Source: Budorcas taxicolor (taxonomy: Eukaryota > Chordata > Mammalia > Artiodactyla > Bovidae). From it: DNA of 64,000 nucleotides. The translations under genes were made by a program, and so were the position numbers. Below are positions 23,477 through 33,469 of the stretch, piece by piece. The DNA is taken from positions 112,309,622-112,373,621 of the forward strand of contig NC_068920.1 in NCBI RefSeq assembly GCF_023091745.1, given 5' to 3'. Positions within the stretch are counted from its first letter, which is position 1, and every line of letters begins with the position of its first letter. Under the pieces are notes generated by a model. The model did no database searches and was not told the origin of the DNA. It saw nothing but the letters and a program-made list of their open reading frames with translations.

Positions 23477-23714
23477 GTATATAAAATAAAGAACCAGTGG
23501 GAATTTGTTCTATGACTCAACGAGCTCAAACCAGGGTTCTGTGACAACCTAGAGGTGTGAGACGGGTTGGGAGGTGAGAGGTAGAATCAAGAGGAAAGGG
23601 ACATGTATATACCTATGGCTGATTCATGTTGATGTATGGCAGAAACCAAGACAATATATTGTAAAGAATTTATCCTTCAATTTAAAATTAATAAATTTCA
23701 AAAAAGTTTTGAAG
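23477..23714 (+). mobile_element. L1 3' end fragment
   Basis: 'tgattcatgttgatgtatgg' followed by 'caatatattgtaaag' and an A/T-rich tail is the terminal sequence of ruminant L1. 5'-truncated, about 240 bp, directly after a BovB. Confidence 0.8.
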
Positions 23715-23737
23715 ATAAAAAAAATAAAGAAATGTGG

Positions 23738-24098
23738 TGTTATTGACTAAATATTTGTGTGTCCCCAAATCCATATGTTATGTTCTAACATTCAATGTGG
23801 TGGTATTTCTGAGTGGGGGGATTTATGATTAGGTCATGAAGATGGAGCCATCACAAATGAGATTTGTGCCTTATAAAAGGGCACTAGAGAACTTCCTCAT
23901 CAACTTCATTCATCTGAACCCAGAGACAGATGGCCATCTATGAAACAGGAAGAGAGCTCTCACCAGATACCAAATCTGCCAGCACTGTGATCTTGAATTT
24001 TGTTTCCACAATTATGAGAAATAAATTTCTGTTTTTCATAAGCCACCCAGTCTATGGCATGCTGTTAGGGCAGCCTAAATGTACTAAGATTCTTGACA
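23738..24098 (+). mobile_element. MLT1-like (ERVL-MaLR) solo LTR
   Basis: 'ccccaaatccatatgttatg', 'gattaggtcatgaagatgga', 'ttataaaagggcactagaga', 'attatgagaaataaatttct' and 'aagccacccagtctatggca' form a nearly complete forward MLT1 LTR. The 'aataaa' near 24023 is its polyadenylation signal. No provirus flanks it. Confidence 0.82.
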
Positions 24099-26762
24099 AA
24101 GATAAAATGTGCTGGTACTGGTGTTGATGGTACATTTATATGTAAATGTTTGAGTTCAGAAGTTGAAGAGAGTTTTGTTATTCAAGACTATACTATTAGG
24201 GCCTAACTTGTGAATTACATAGCATTAGAAAAAGTGATGCAAAGCACCAAGAACAAATTTACTTAAAATTGCTTTCTTATATAGAATCTAAGTTGTCTTT
24301 TTCACTGAAACATAGGGAAACACTTTTATGTATATCATCTTTTCTGAATTACTTGCATTTTTTCATCACTCTTCAAATGGTGGCAAGAAAAAGCAGAGAA
24401 CAAATGGCTTCTCTAGGGGGAGAAAAGAGCCATATCTAAGACCAGAAATACCCTTCAAACTGCTCTGAGGAAATGCTAATAATTATTCCCCTAGGAAATG
24501 GGGCACTTCATGTCTACATATGAGTGAAATCAGCATTATGCCAATTCATTTGAAGGAAAGAGAAAGCTTTGGCAGCTACAAAGATTAATGTCTTGTTAAG
24601 CAAGTCATTAGATGGTTGGGTCATGTTTTGAAAGATAGATTTTGCTCCCCCTCCCCTGATTAATGTACAAGTCAAGGTAGAAATTTTATTCGTAAGTCAT
24701 TCTGAAAGACAGAGTGTTCACATAACTAAAAATTTTATTGAGGGGAAAGACATTTGTGCGACCATATAATGATGTTCTTTTTATTGGTCTATCATTAAAG
24801 AATTATATCTTATTCAGTATTGCAAATCATTCCCATAAACATTATAATGGGAGTGAAATGTTGTTTGGCCATAGAGGAGCTCTCCAGTAATATTAATATT
24901 AAATTTATTTAATGTGTCCTGTGCCATCATCTGCATTGCAAAAAGATCTTTTGCTAAGTTAAAAGTATTGTTAAAGGAACACAAACATAATAATGAGGCA
25001 GAGTTATAATGCAGTGCTAACAAAGGCCAAATAGGACTACGTTTTAAAAGTAAATTAAATTAGGCTTAGACAAATGATAAACATTTTTTGAAAAGAAGCA
25101 CAGTTACACTATTCAGTCTAAAAATGAAAGATTTGTCATCTGAAAGACATTATTTGGAGAGGAAAAGACAGATAAAAGATTTAAAGAAAAAATTAATCTA
25201 GCTAATGGCTCTCTTGAAAAGTTAGAAGTAGGAAGAAGAACCTTGAAGTTGATATGGTCCTTAATTCATGGTCACTGAAGCAACGGGAATCATAGAACTA
25301 ATGTAGCCTCACAATACTTAGGATTCTGCCAGGCCACGTTCTATACTAATTAAAGCTCTTAAATTGACAGGGTCACAGTGCTAAGAGAAACTTTAGTTTC
25401 AAGGAAGACAAGGATCAGACATTTCTAGATGAGTATTTTAAGACTGGGCTTCTGAAAATCTGCAAATGTTGCTTTTTATAAACATACAAGAAACAGTTAA
25501 ATGTCTCCCTCTTTGCTTCATTTCTGCTCTCAGTGGCTTCCCATTGCTTTCCCTGTTCATCTTAACACCAGAAATTTGGAGGAGTGGCAAAATATGAATC
25601 AGGAAATAGTCTAACTCAAAAGGTCAGATTATCTTTTGTAAACATAATTTCATGAGATAAATAGATGAAGAGAACATTCTGAGCTGCTGACTGAGAAGAG
25701 GTTGTTCTTTTCAAGACTCATGAATTTGATAGACTCTGGACTCTAGTTCCTGCTTTGTGTCTGAGGTATCCAAGATATTTCTAAAAATTATAGAAAAAGG
25801 GAAATGTAATATTGAATGGAAACATAGTCTTCTATTTTCTTTGCTTAGTAGAAGGTAATATCAACTGGTGTACTCATTCAATTCATGCTTGTCAAAAGGT
25901 TAGAAGAAATAAGTTCAAGATGTGATTTTAGGAACAAAAGATTTTGTCTAAAGATTAACAAAAACCTGACACTAGTTTTAATTCCATTGTAATTGTCCTT
26001 TTAGTGCAAAAATGATATGATTAACAGTTATCTTTTGAAGATACAAATATGCATTTTAATATACACTAGTTGATTATGATTCATTAATATGTTGGCATTC
26101 TTGAGTTAAGCTGATTGGTTAATAAATTATTTAGATTATATAAGATTATATAAGAAGCAAAGAAATAGGCATTAGAGAGCTAAGATCTGGCTTCAGTAGT
26201 TTGCAAGAATGATTCAGAAAATGTTCAGGATACCTGAAGATAAGGAACAATCAAAATCAAGAAGAGAGTATTGGACAAAAGGCTAGTGAAACACAAAACA
26301 ATTTTAATCAGTACAACAACTTAGTATTTAACTAATTTTATCTGCTTTGAATATCTTATATTAGGATTCCTTAAGAAGATAGGATAGATAATAAAATACT
26401 AAATTACATGGTTTTTAATTTATGAGCCTAAAAAAAGGATAGTGAAGGAGATATAAATTAAAGAACTTTGTTCATATATATGCATTTTTTTTTTCCTAGA
26501 GTGTTCTGTATCATGTAAGTATAATTCACTGGTAATTTCTGAAAATAAAAGACTGTGCAAAGCTGGATTTGTAAGAGTTCCCAGTGCAAAAATCCCTACA
26601 CAATCTCCCGAAGAGAAAATATATGTTCTTCAAGTAAAAGCCTCCAGGAAAGAAAAATCCTGATATCCAAGAGTGATCTAGTTATGTGGAAAACTTGATT
26701 ATTAGAACTGTCTTTGCTATAGCAAACTGATACCCCCTTTACATATATATGTGCATATATAT
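24099..26762. other. Long stretch without recognised repeats or genes
   Basis: About 2.7 kb, the longest such stretch here. Open frames are short, and none shows a domain, signal peptide or coding-type composition that I can support. A T-run lies at about 26482-26492. If the window holds conserved non-coding sequence, this is one of the places it could be; I see no direct sign of it. Confidence 0.4.
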
Positions 26763-26773
26763 ACCTTTGGGCA

Positions 26774-27112
26774 TTCTTTGGCATTACCTTTCTTTGGGGT
26801 TAGAATGAAAATTGACATTTTCCAGTCCTGTGGACACTGCTGAGTATTTCAAATTTGCTGACATATTGAATATCTCCAATACTTTGGCCACCTGATATGG
26901 AGAGCTGGCTCATTTGAAAAGACCCTGATGTTGGGAAAGATTGAGAGCAGGAGGAGAAGGGGATGACAGAGGCTGAGATGGTTGGATGGCATCATCGACA
27001 CAATGGACATGGGTTTGCATGGACTCTGGGAGTTGGTGATGGACAGGGAGGCCTGGCATGCTGTGGCTCATGGGGTCGCAAAGAGTTGGACATGACTGAG
27101 CAACTGAACTGA
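26774..27112 (+). mobile_element. Short BovB with 5' inversion, bounded by an 11-bp TSD
   Basis: 26774 to about 26871 is reversed BovB from the RT region ('cattacctttctttggggtt' to 'gctgacatattga'). 26872-27112 is forward BovB 3' end ('tactttggccacctgatatg' to 'gcaactgaactga'). The whole block lies between two copies of 'acctttgggca' (26763-26773 and 27113-27123). One insertion event with an inverted 5' part, the twin-priming product known for LINEs, explains this directly. Confidence 0.9.
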
Positions 27113-27123
27113 ACCTTTGGGCA

Positions 27124-27349
27124 CAAGAATTCTGGGGCCATGTAGATAAAAATGTAAGTTTTCTTCCAAGTAATATAATTTAGATAACAAAAATAAATTT
27201 CCCCATGAATCTTCTTTAATCAATGAAAACTCCCCCCCCTTTTTTTTTTTTTTAATATTAGCCCTGATCTATTTTTTATGTAGACTACTCTACCTGGACA
27301 CCTTTCTGTTTATCAGTGTCACAGTTTAAAATGTGATGCCTAGACTCAG
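27124..27349. other. Unique sequence with C/T homopolymer
   Basis: A C-run followed by a T-run at about 27231-27254. Nothing else recognised. Confidence 0.4.
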
Positions 27350-28296
27350 TCTATAGGAATCATTTCAAGATGGTGGTGCCAGGGGAAAGCCTGAACTTAC
27401 CTTCTCTCATTACCATAACAAATATACAGTGACCAGTGACATTTGAATCAGTTCTGTCTGACAGGGACCTGAAAACTAAAGAAATACGTGCTTTACAATA
27501 AAGGAACAACATGGTGATGAGTTTTAACACACATTCAGAAAAGGAGCATATATTAAGAATGAATCAAATAATGAGACAACTACATATTGTAGAGACAACC
27601 AAGATCTAGGGTAGGTTTGAAGGAAAGAGATCATCCTTTAAACGTGGCCACTCCTTCAAGACCAAGAGAATTAACAGTTTCTCCTAAAACACAGAAACAA
27701 ACACAGAGAGACTCACAAACTGAGGAAACAAAAACATATTTCAAAATGGAAAAACAAGACAAAATTCACAGATTTTCATGATACGGAAATAAGTAATCTA
27801 CCTGATAAAGAGTCCAAAATAATGGTTATAAATATGTTTACAAAACTCAAATGAAAATAGATGAATGTAGGAAGTGCTTCAACAACAAGATAGAAATCAT
27901 GAGAGAACCTTTCTGAGATGAAGAATTCAATAACTGAAAAGAAAAAATATGCCAGAGCAAATCAACAGCAATTTAAGTGATATAGAAGAACAAATCAGGG
28001 ATTGGAAATCACTGAATCAGAGTAGCCAGAGAGAAAATAAATATTTTAATGAGAATAATTTCAGGGACCTTTCTAACAATAACAAGCATTCTAATATTCA
28101 CATTATAGAAGTCACAGAAGAAAAAACAGAGAAAGGCAGAATATTTATATGAGGAAATAATGACAGAAACATTCCCTAACCTGGGGAAGAAAAAAACACA
28201 TCCAGATCATGGAATTAAACAGATTTTTACAGCAATATGAATGCAAAGAAACACACATCAAAACACATTATAATTAAAATATCAAAAGTTAAATTA
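27350..28296 (+). mobile_element. Old L1 (L1M-type) 5' region and ORF1, left part
   Basis: A leader with 'catttcaagatggtggtgcc' is followed by ORF1-like sequence: 'atgaagaattcaataactga', 'aaatcactgaatcagag' and 'tccctaacctggggaag' in L1M order. The frame at 27949-28152 retains a short coiled-coil-type stretch. Broken by stops. Interrupted at 28296 by the younger L1; ORF1 resumes at 36101. Confidence 0.8.
28283..28296. repeat. Target-site duplication, left copy, of the minus-strand L1
   Basis: 'caaaagttaaatta', identical to 36087-36100. The sequence outside the pair is contiguous in the older L1, which confirms it. Confidence 0.93.
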
Positions 28297-28322
28297 TTAT
28301 TATTATTATTATTATTTGGTTT
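28297..28322 (-). repeat. (TAA)n tail of L1
   Basis: On the plus strand, TTA triplets from the TSD to about 28315, then 'ttggttttggctatac' before the L1 3' UTR body. The tail has become, or was born as, a trinucleotide microsatellite. Confidence 0.85.
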
Positions 28323-28674
28323 TGGCTATACTTTTCATTTTTTTTACTTTATTTTACTTTACAATACTGTATTGGTTTTGCCATACATTGACATGAATGC
28401 ACCATGGGTGTACATGCGTTCCCAAACATGAACCCCCCTCCCACCTCCCTCCCCATAACATCTCTCTGGGTCATCCCCGTGCACCAGCCCCAAGCATGCT
28501 GTATCCTGCGTTGGACATAGACTGGCGATTCGATTCTTACATGATAGTATACATGATAGAATGCCATTCTTCCAAATCATCCCACCCTCTCCCTCTCTCT
28601 CTGAGTCTAAAAGTCCATTATACACATCTGTATCTTTTTGCTGTCTTGCATACAGGGCCGTCATTGCCATCTTT

Positions 28675-31600
28675 CTAAATTCCATATATATGTGTTAGTA
28701 TACTGTATTGGTGTTTTTCTTTCTGGCTTACTTCACTCTGTATAATCAGCTCCAGTTTCATCCATCTCATCAGAACTGATTCAAATGTATTCTTTTTAAC
28801 GGCTGAGTAATACTCCATTGTGTATATGTACCACAGCTTTCTTATCCATTCATCTGCTGATGGACATCTAGGTTGTTTCCATGTCCTGGCTATTATAAAC
28901 AGTGCTGTGATGAACATTGGGGTACACGTGTCTCTTTCAATTCTGGTTTCCTCAGTGTGTATGCCCAGCAGTGGGATTGCTGGGTCATAAGGTAGTTCTA
29001 TTTGCAATTTTTTAAGGAATCTCCCCACTGTTCTCCAAAGTGGCTGTACTAGTTTGCATTCCCACCAACAGTGTAGGACGGTACCCTTTTCTCCACACCC
29101 TCTCCAGCATTTATTGCTTGCAGATTTTTGGATCACAGACATTCTGACTGGTGTGAAGTGGTACCTCATTGTGGTTTTGATTTGCATTTCTCTAATAATG
29201 AGTGATGTTGAGCATCTTTTCATGTGTTTGTTAGCCATCCGTATGTCTTCTTTGGAGAAATGTCTATGTAGTTCTTTGGCTCATTTTTTGATTGGGTCGT
29301 TTATTTTTCTGGAATTGAGCTGCATAAGTTGCTTGTATCTTTTTGAGATTAGTTATTTGTCAGTTGCTTCATTTGCTATTATTTTCTCCCATTCAGAAGG
29401 CTGTCTTTTCACCTTGCTTATATTTTCCTTTGTTGTGCAGAAGCTTTTAATTTTAATTAGATCCCATTTGTTTATTTTTGCTTTTATTTCCAGAATTCTG
29501 GGAGGTGGATCATAGAGGATCCTGCTGTGATTTATGTCTGAGAGTGTTTTGCCTATGTTCTCCTCTAGGAGTTTTATAGTTTCTGGTCTTACGTTTAGAT
29601 CCTTAATGCATTTTGAGTTTGTTTTTTGTGTGTGGTGTTAGAAAGTGATCTAGTTTCATTCTTTTACAAGTGGTTGACCAGTTTTCCCAGCACCACTTGT
29701 TAAAGAGATTGTCTTTACTCCATTGTATATTCTTGCCTCCTTTGTCAAAGATAAGGTGTCCATATGTGTGTGGATTTATCTCTGGGCTTTCTATTTTGTT
29801 CCATTGATCTATATGTCTGTCTTTGTGCCAGTACCATACTGTCTTGATGACTGTGGCTTTGTAGTAGAGCCTGAAGTCAGGCAGGATGATTCCTCCAGTT
29901 CCATTCTTCTTTCTCAAGATTGCTTTGGCTCTTCGAGGTTTTTTATATTTCCATACAAATCTTGAAATTATTTGTTCTAGTTCTGTGAAAAATATGGCTG
30001 GTAGCTTGATAGGGATTGCATTGAATTTGTAAATTGCTTTGGGTAGTATACTCATCTTCACTATATTGATTCTTCCTATCCAAGAACATGGTATATTTCT
30101 CCATCTATTAGTGTCCTCTTTGATTTCTTTCATCAGTGTTTTATAGTTTTCTGTATATAGGTTTTTAGTTTCTTTAGGTAGATATTTACCTAAATATTTT
30201 ATTCTTTTTGTTGCAATGGTGAATGGAATTGTTTCCTTAATTTCTTTTTCTACATTCTCATTATTAGTGTATAGGAATGCAAGGGATTTCTGTGTGTTGA
30301 TTTTATATCCTGTAACTTTACTATATTCATTGATTAGCTCTAGTAATTTTCTGGTGGAGTCTTTAGGGTTTTCTATGTAGAGGATCATGTCATCTGCAAA
30401 CAGTGAAAGTTTTTCTTCTTTTCCAATTTGGATTCCTTTTATTTCTTTTTCTGCTCTGATTGCTGTGGCCAAAACTTCCAGAACTATGTTGAATAGTAGT
30501 GGTGAAAGTGGGCACCTTTGTCTTCTTCCTGACTTTAGGGGAAATGCTTTCAATTTTTCACCATTGAAGATAATAGGTTTGCTGTGGGTTTGTCATATAT
30601 AGCTTTTATTATGTTGAGGTTTGTTCCTTCTATGCCTGCTTTCTGGAGAGTTTTTATCATCAATGGATATTGAATTTTGTCAAAGGCCTTCCTGCATCTA
30701 TTGAGATAATCATATGGCTTTTATTTTTTCAATTTGTTAATGTGGTGAATTACATTGATTGATTTGCGGATATTGAAGAATCCTTGCATCCCTGGAATAA
30801 AGCCCACTTGGTCATGGTGTATGATCTTTTTAATGTGTTGTTGGATTCTGATTGCTAGAATTTTGTTGAGGATTTTTGCATCTATGTTCATCAGTGTTAT
30901 TGGCCTGTAGTTTTCTTTTTTTGTAGTATCTTTGTCAGGTTCTGGTATTAGGGTGATGGTGGCCTCATAGAATGAGTTCGGAAGTTTACCTTCCTCTGCA
31001 ATTTTCTGGAAGAGTTTGGGTAGGATAAGTGTTAGCTCTTCTCGAAATTTTTGGTAGAATTCAGCTGTGAAGCCATCTGGACCTGGGCTTTTGTTTGCTG
31101 GAAGATTTCTGATTACAGTTTCAATTTCCGTGCTTGTGATGGGTCTGTTAAGATTTTCTATTTCTTCCTGGTTCAGTTTTGGAAAGTTGTACTTTTCTAA
31201 GAATTTGTCCATTTCTTCCACGTTGTCCATTTTATTGACATATAACTGCTGATAGTAGTCTCTTATGATCCTTTGTATTTCTGTGTTGTCTGTTGTGATC
31301 TCTCATTTTCATTTCTAATTTTATTGATTTGATTTTTCTCTCTTTGCTTCTTGATGAGTCTGGCTAATGGTTTGTCAATTTTATTTACCCTTTCAAAGAA
31401 CCAGCTTTTGGCTTTGTTGATTTTTGCTATGGTCTCTTTTGTTTCTTTTGCATTTATTTCTGCCCTAATTTTTAAGATTTCTTTCCTTCTACTAACTCTG
31501 GGGTTCTCCAATTCTTCCTTTTCTAGTTGCTTTAGTTGTAGAGTTAGGTTATTTATTTGACTTTTTTCTTGTTTCTTGAGGTATGCCTGTATTGCTATGA

Positions 31601-32492
31601 ACTTTCCTCTTAGCACTGCTTTTATAGTGTCCCACTGGTTTTGGGTTGTTGTGTTGTCATTTTCATTAGTTTCTATGCATATTTTGATTTCTTTTTTGAT
31701 TTTTTCTGTGATTTGTTGGTTATTCAGAAGTATGTTGTTCAACCTCCATATGTTGGAATTTTAAATAGTTTTTCTCCTGTAATTGAGATCTAATCTTAAT
31801 GCATTCTGGTCAGAAAAGATGCTTGGAATGATTTCGATTTTTTTGAATTTATTAAGTTTATATTTATGGCCCAGGATGTGATCTATCCTGGAGAATGTTC
31901 CATGAGCACTTGAGAAAAAGGTGAAATTCATTGTTTTGGTGTGAAATGTCCTATAGATATCAATTAGGTCTAACTGGTATAATGTATCATTTAAAGTTTG
32001 CATTTCTTTGTTGATTTTCTGTTTAGTAGATCTGTCCATAGGTGTGAGTGGGGTATTAAAGTCTCCTGCTATTATTGTGTTTTTGTTAATTTCCCCTTTC
32101 ATACTTGTTAGCATTTGTCTTACATATTGAGGTACTCCTATATTAGGTGCATATATATTTATAATTGTTATATCTTCTTCTTGGATTGATCCTTTGATCA
32201 TTATGTAGTGGCCTTCTTTGTCTCTTTTCACAGCCTTTGTTTTAAAGTCTATTTTATCGGATATGAATATTGCCACTCCTGCTTTCTTTTGGTCTCCATT
32301 TGCATGGTATATCTTTTTCCAGCCCTTCACTTTCAGTCTGTATGTGTCCCTTCTTTTGAGGTGGGTCTCTTGTAAGCAGCATATAGAGGGGTCTTGTTTT
32401 TGTATCCATTCAGCCAGTTTTTGCTTTTTCGTTGGGGCATTCAACCCATTTACGTTTAAGGTAATTATTGATAAGTATGATCCTGTTACCAT
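28675..32492 (-). pseudogene. L1 ORF2 (endonuclease-reverse transcriptase), broken
   Basis: Total length from ATG at 32492 to the stop at 28675 is about 3.8 kb, the usual ORF2 size. N-terminal endonuclease (32492-31761) has 'LNVNGLNAP', 'QETH' and 'AGDFNTPL', but the SDH box reads SDQ (codon at about 31806-31808), losing the catalytic histidine, and the frame stops at codon 244. The linker is open at 31742-31263. RT N-part is open at 31230-30721. RT core at 30553-29603 keeps FADD but the usual TRQG reads RRQR. The C-terminal segment (29238-28675) keeps the CWRGCGEKG...HCWWEC zinc knuckle. At least two stops and several frameshifts separate these parts. Confidence 0.95.
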
Positions 32493-32543
32493 TTACTTTA
32501 TTGTTTTGGGTTCGGGTTTATACACCCTTTTTGTGTTTCCTGT

Positions 32544-33469
32544 CTAGAGAATATCCTTTAGAATTTGTTGGAGAGCTGGTTTGGTGATGCTGAATTCTCT
32601 CAGCTTTTGCTTGTCTGTAAAGCTTTTGATTTCTCCTTTTATTTGAATGAGATCCTTCCTGGGTACAGTAATCTTGGCTGTAGGTTATTTTCTGTCATCA
32701 CCCTAAGTATGTCTTGCCAATCCCTCCTGGCCTGAAGAGTTTCCATTGAAAGATCAGCTGTTTTCCTTATGGGAATCCCCTTGTGTGTTATTTGTTGTTT
32801 TTCCCTTGCGGCTTTTAATATTTATTCTTTGTGTTTGATCTTTGTTAATTTGATTAATATGTGTCTTGGGGTGTTTCGCCTTGGGTTTATCCTATTTGGA
32901 ACTCTCTGTGTTTCTTGGACTTGTGTGATTATTTCCTTCCCCATTTTAGGGATGTTTTCAACTCTTATCTCCTCAAGGATTTTCTCATGGTCTTTCTTTT
33001 TGTCTTCTTCTTCTGGGACTCCTATAATTCAAATGTTGGAGCATTTCATATCGTCCTGGAGGTCTCTGAGATTGTCCTCATTTCTTTTAATTTGTTTTTC
33101 TTGTTTCCTCTCTGATTCATTTATTTCTACCATTCTATCTTCTATTTCACTAATCCTATCTTCTGCCTCCGTTATTCTGCTATTTGTTGCCTCCAGAGTG
33201 TTTCTGATCTCATTTATTGTGTTATTCATTATATATTGACTCTTTTTTATTTCTTCTAGGTCCTTGCGAAACCTCTCTTGCATCTTCTCAATCCTTGTCT
33301 CTAGGCTATTTATCTGTAATTCCATTTTGATTTCAAGATTTTGGATCATTTTCACTATCAATATTTGGAATTCTTTCTCAGGTAGATTCCCTACCTCTTC
33401 CTCTTTTGTTTGGTTTGGTGGGCAACTCTCCTGTTCCTTTACCTGCTGAGTATTCCTCTGTCTCTTCAT
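32544..33469 (-). pseudogene. L1 ORF1 (RNA-binding chaperone), broken
   Basis: Begins MKRQRNTQQ at 33469 and runs 146 codons with a long heptad-like coiled coil ('ISEIEDRMVEINESE' and neighbours). It stops at a TGA (33029-33031), where L1 relatives have CGA arginine before 'IIGVPEEED'. Downstream the RRM/CTD part continues with further damage to a TAG at 32544. Without the C-terminal domains the first segment would lack RNA binding. Confidence 0.92.

Noticed and set aside
23004..23489. 161-codon open frame on the plus strand
   Set aside because: It is the antisense of a minus-strand BovB C-terminal region; similar antisense openness recurs at other BovB copies.
28359..28685. 108-codon reverse frame next to the L1 ORF2 end
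   Set aside because: Lies in the L1 3' UTR; not part of ORF1 or ORF2.
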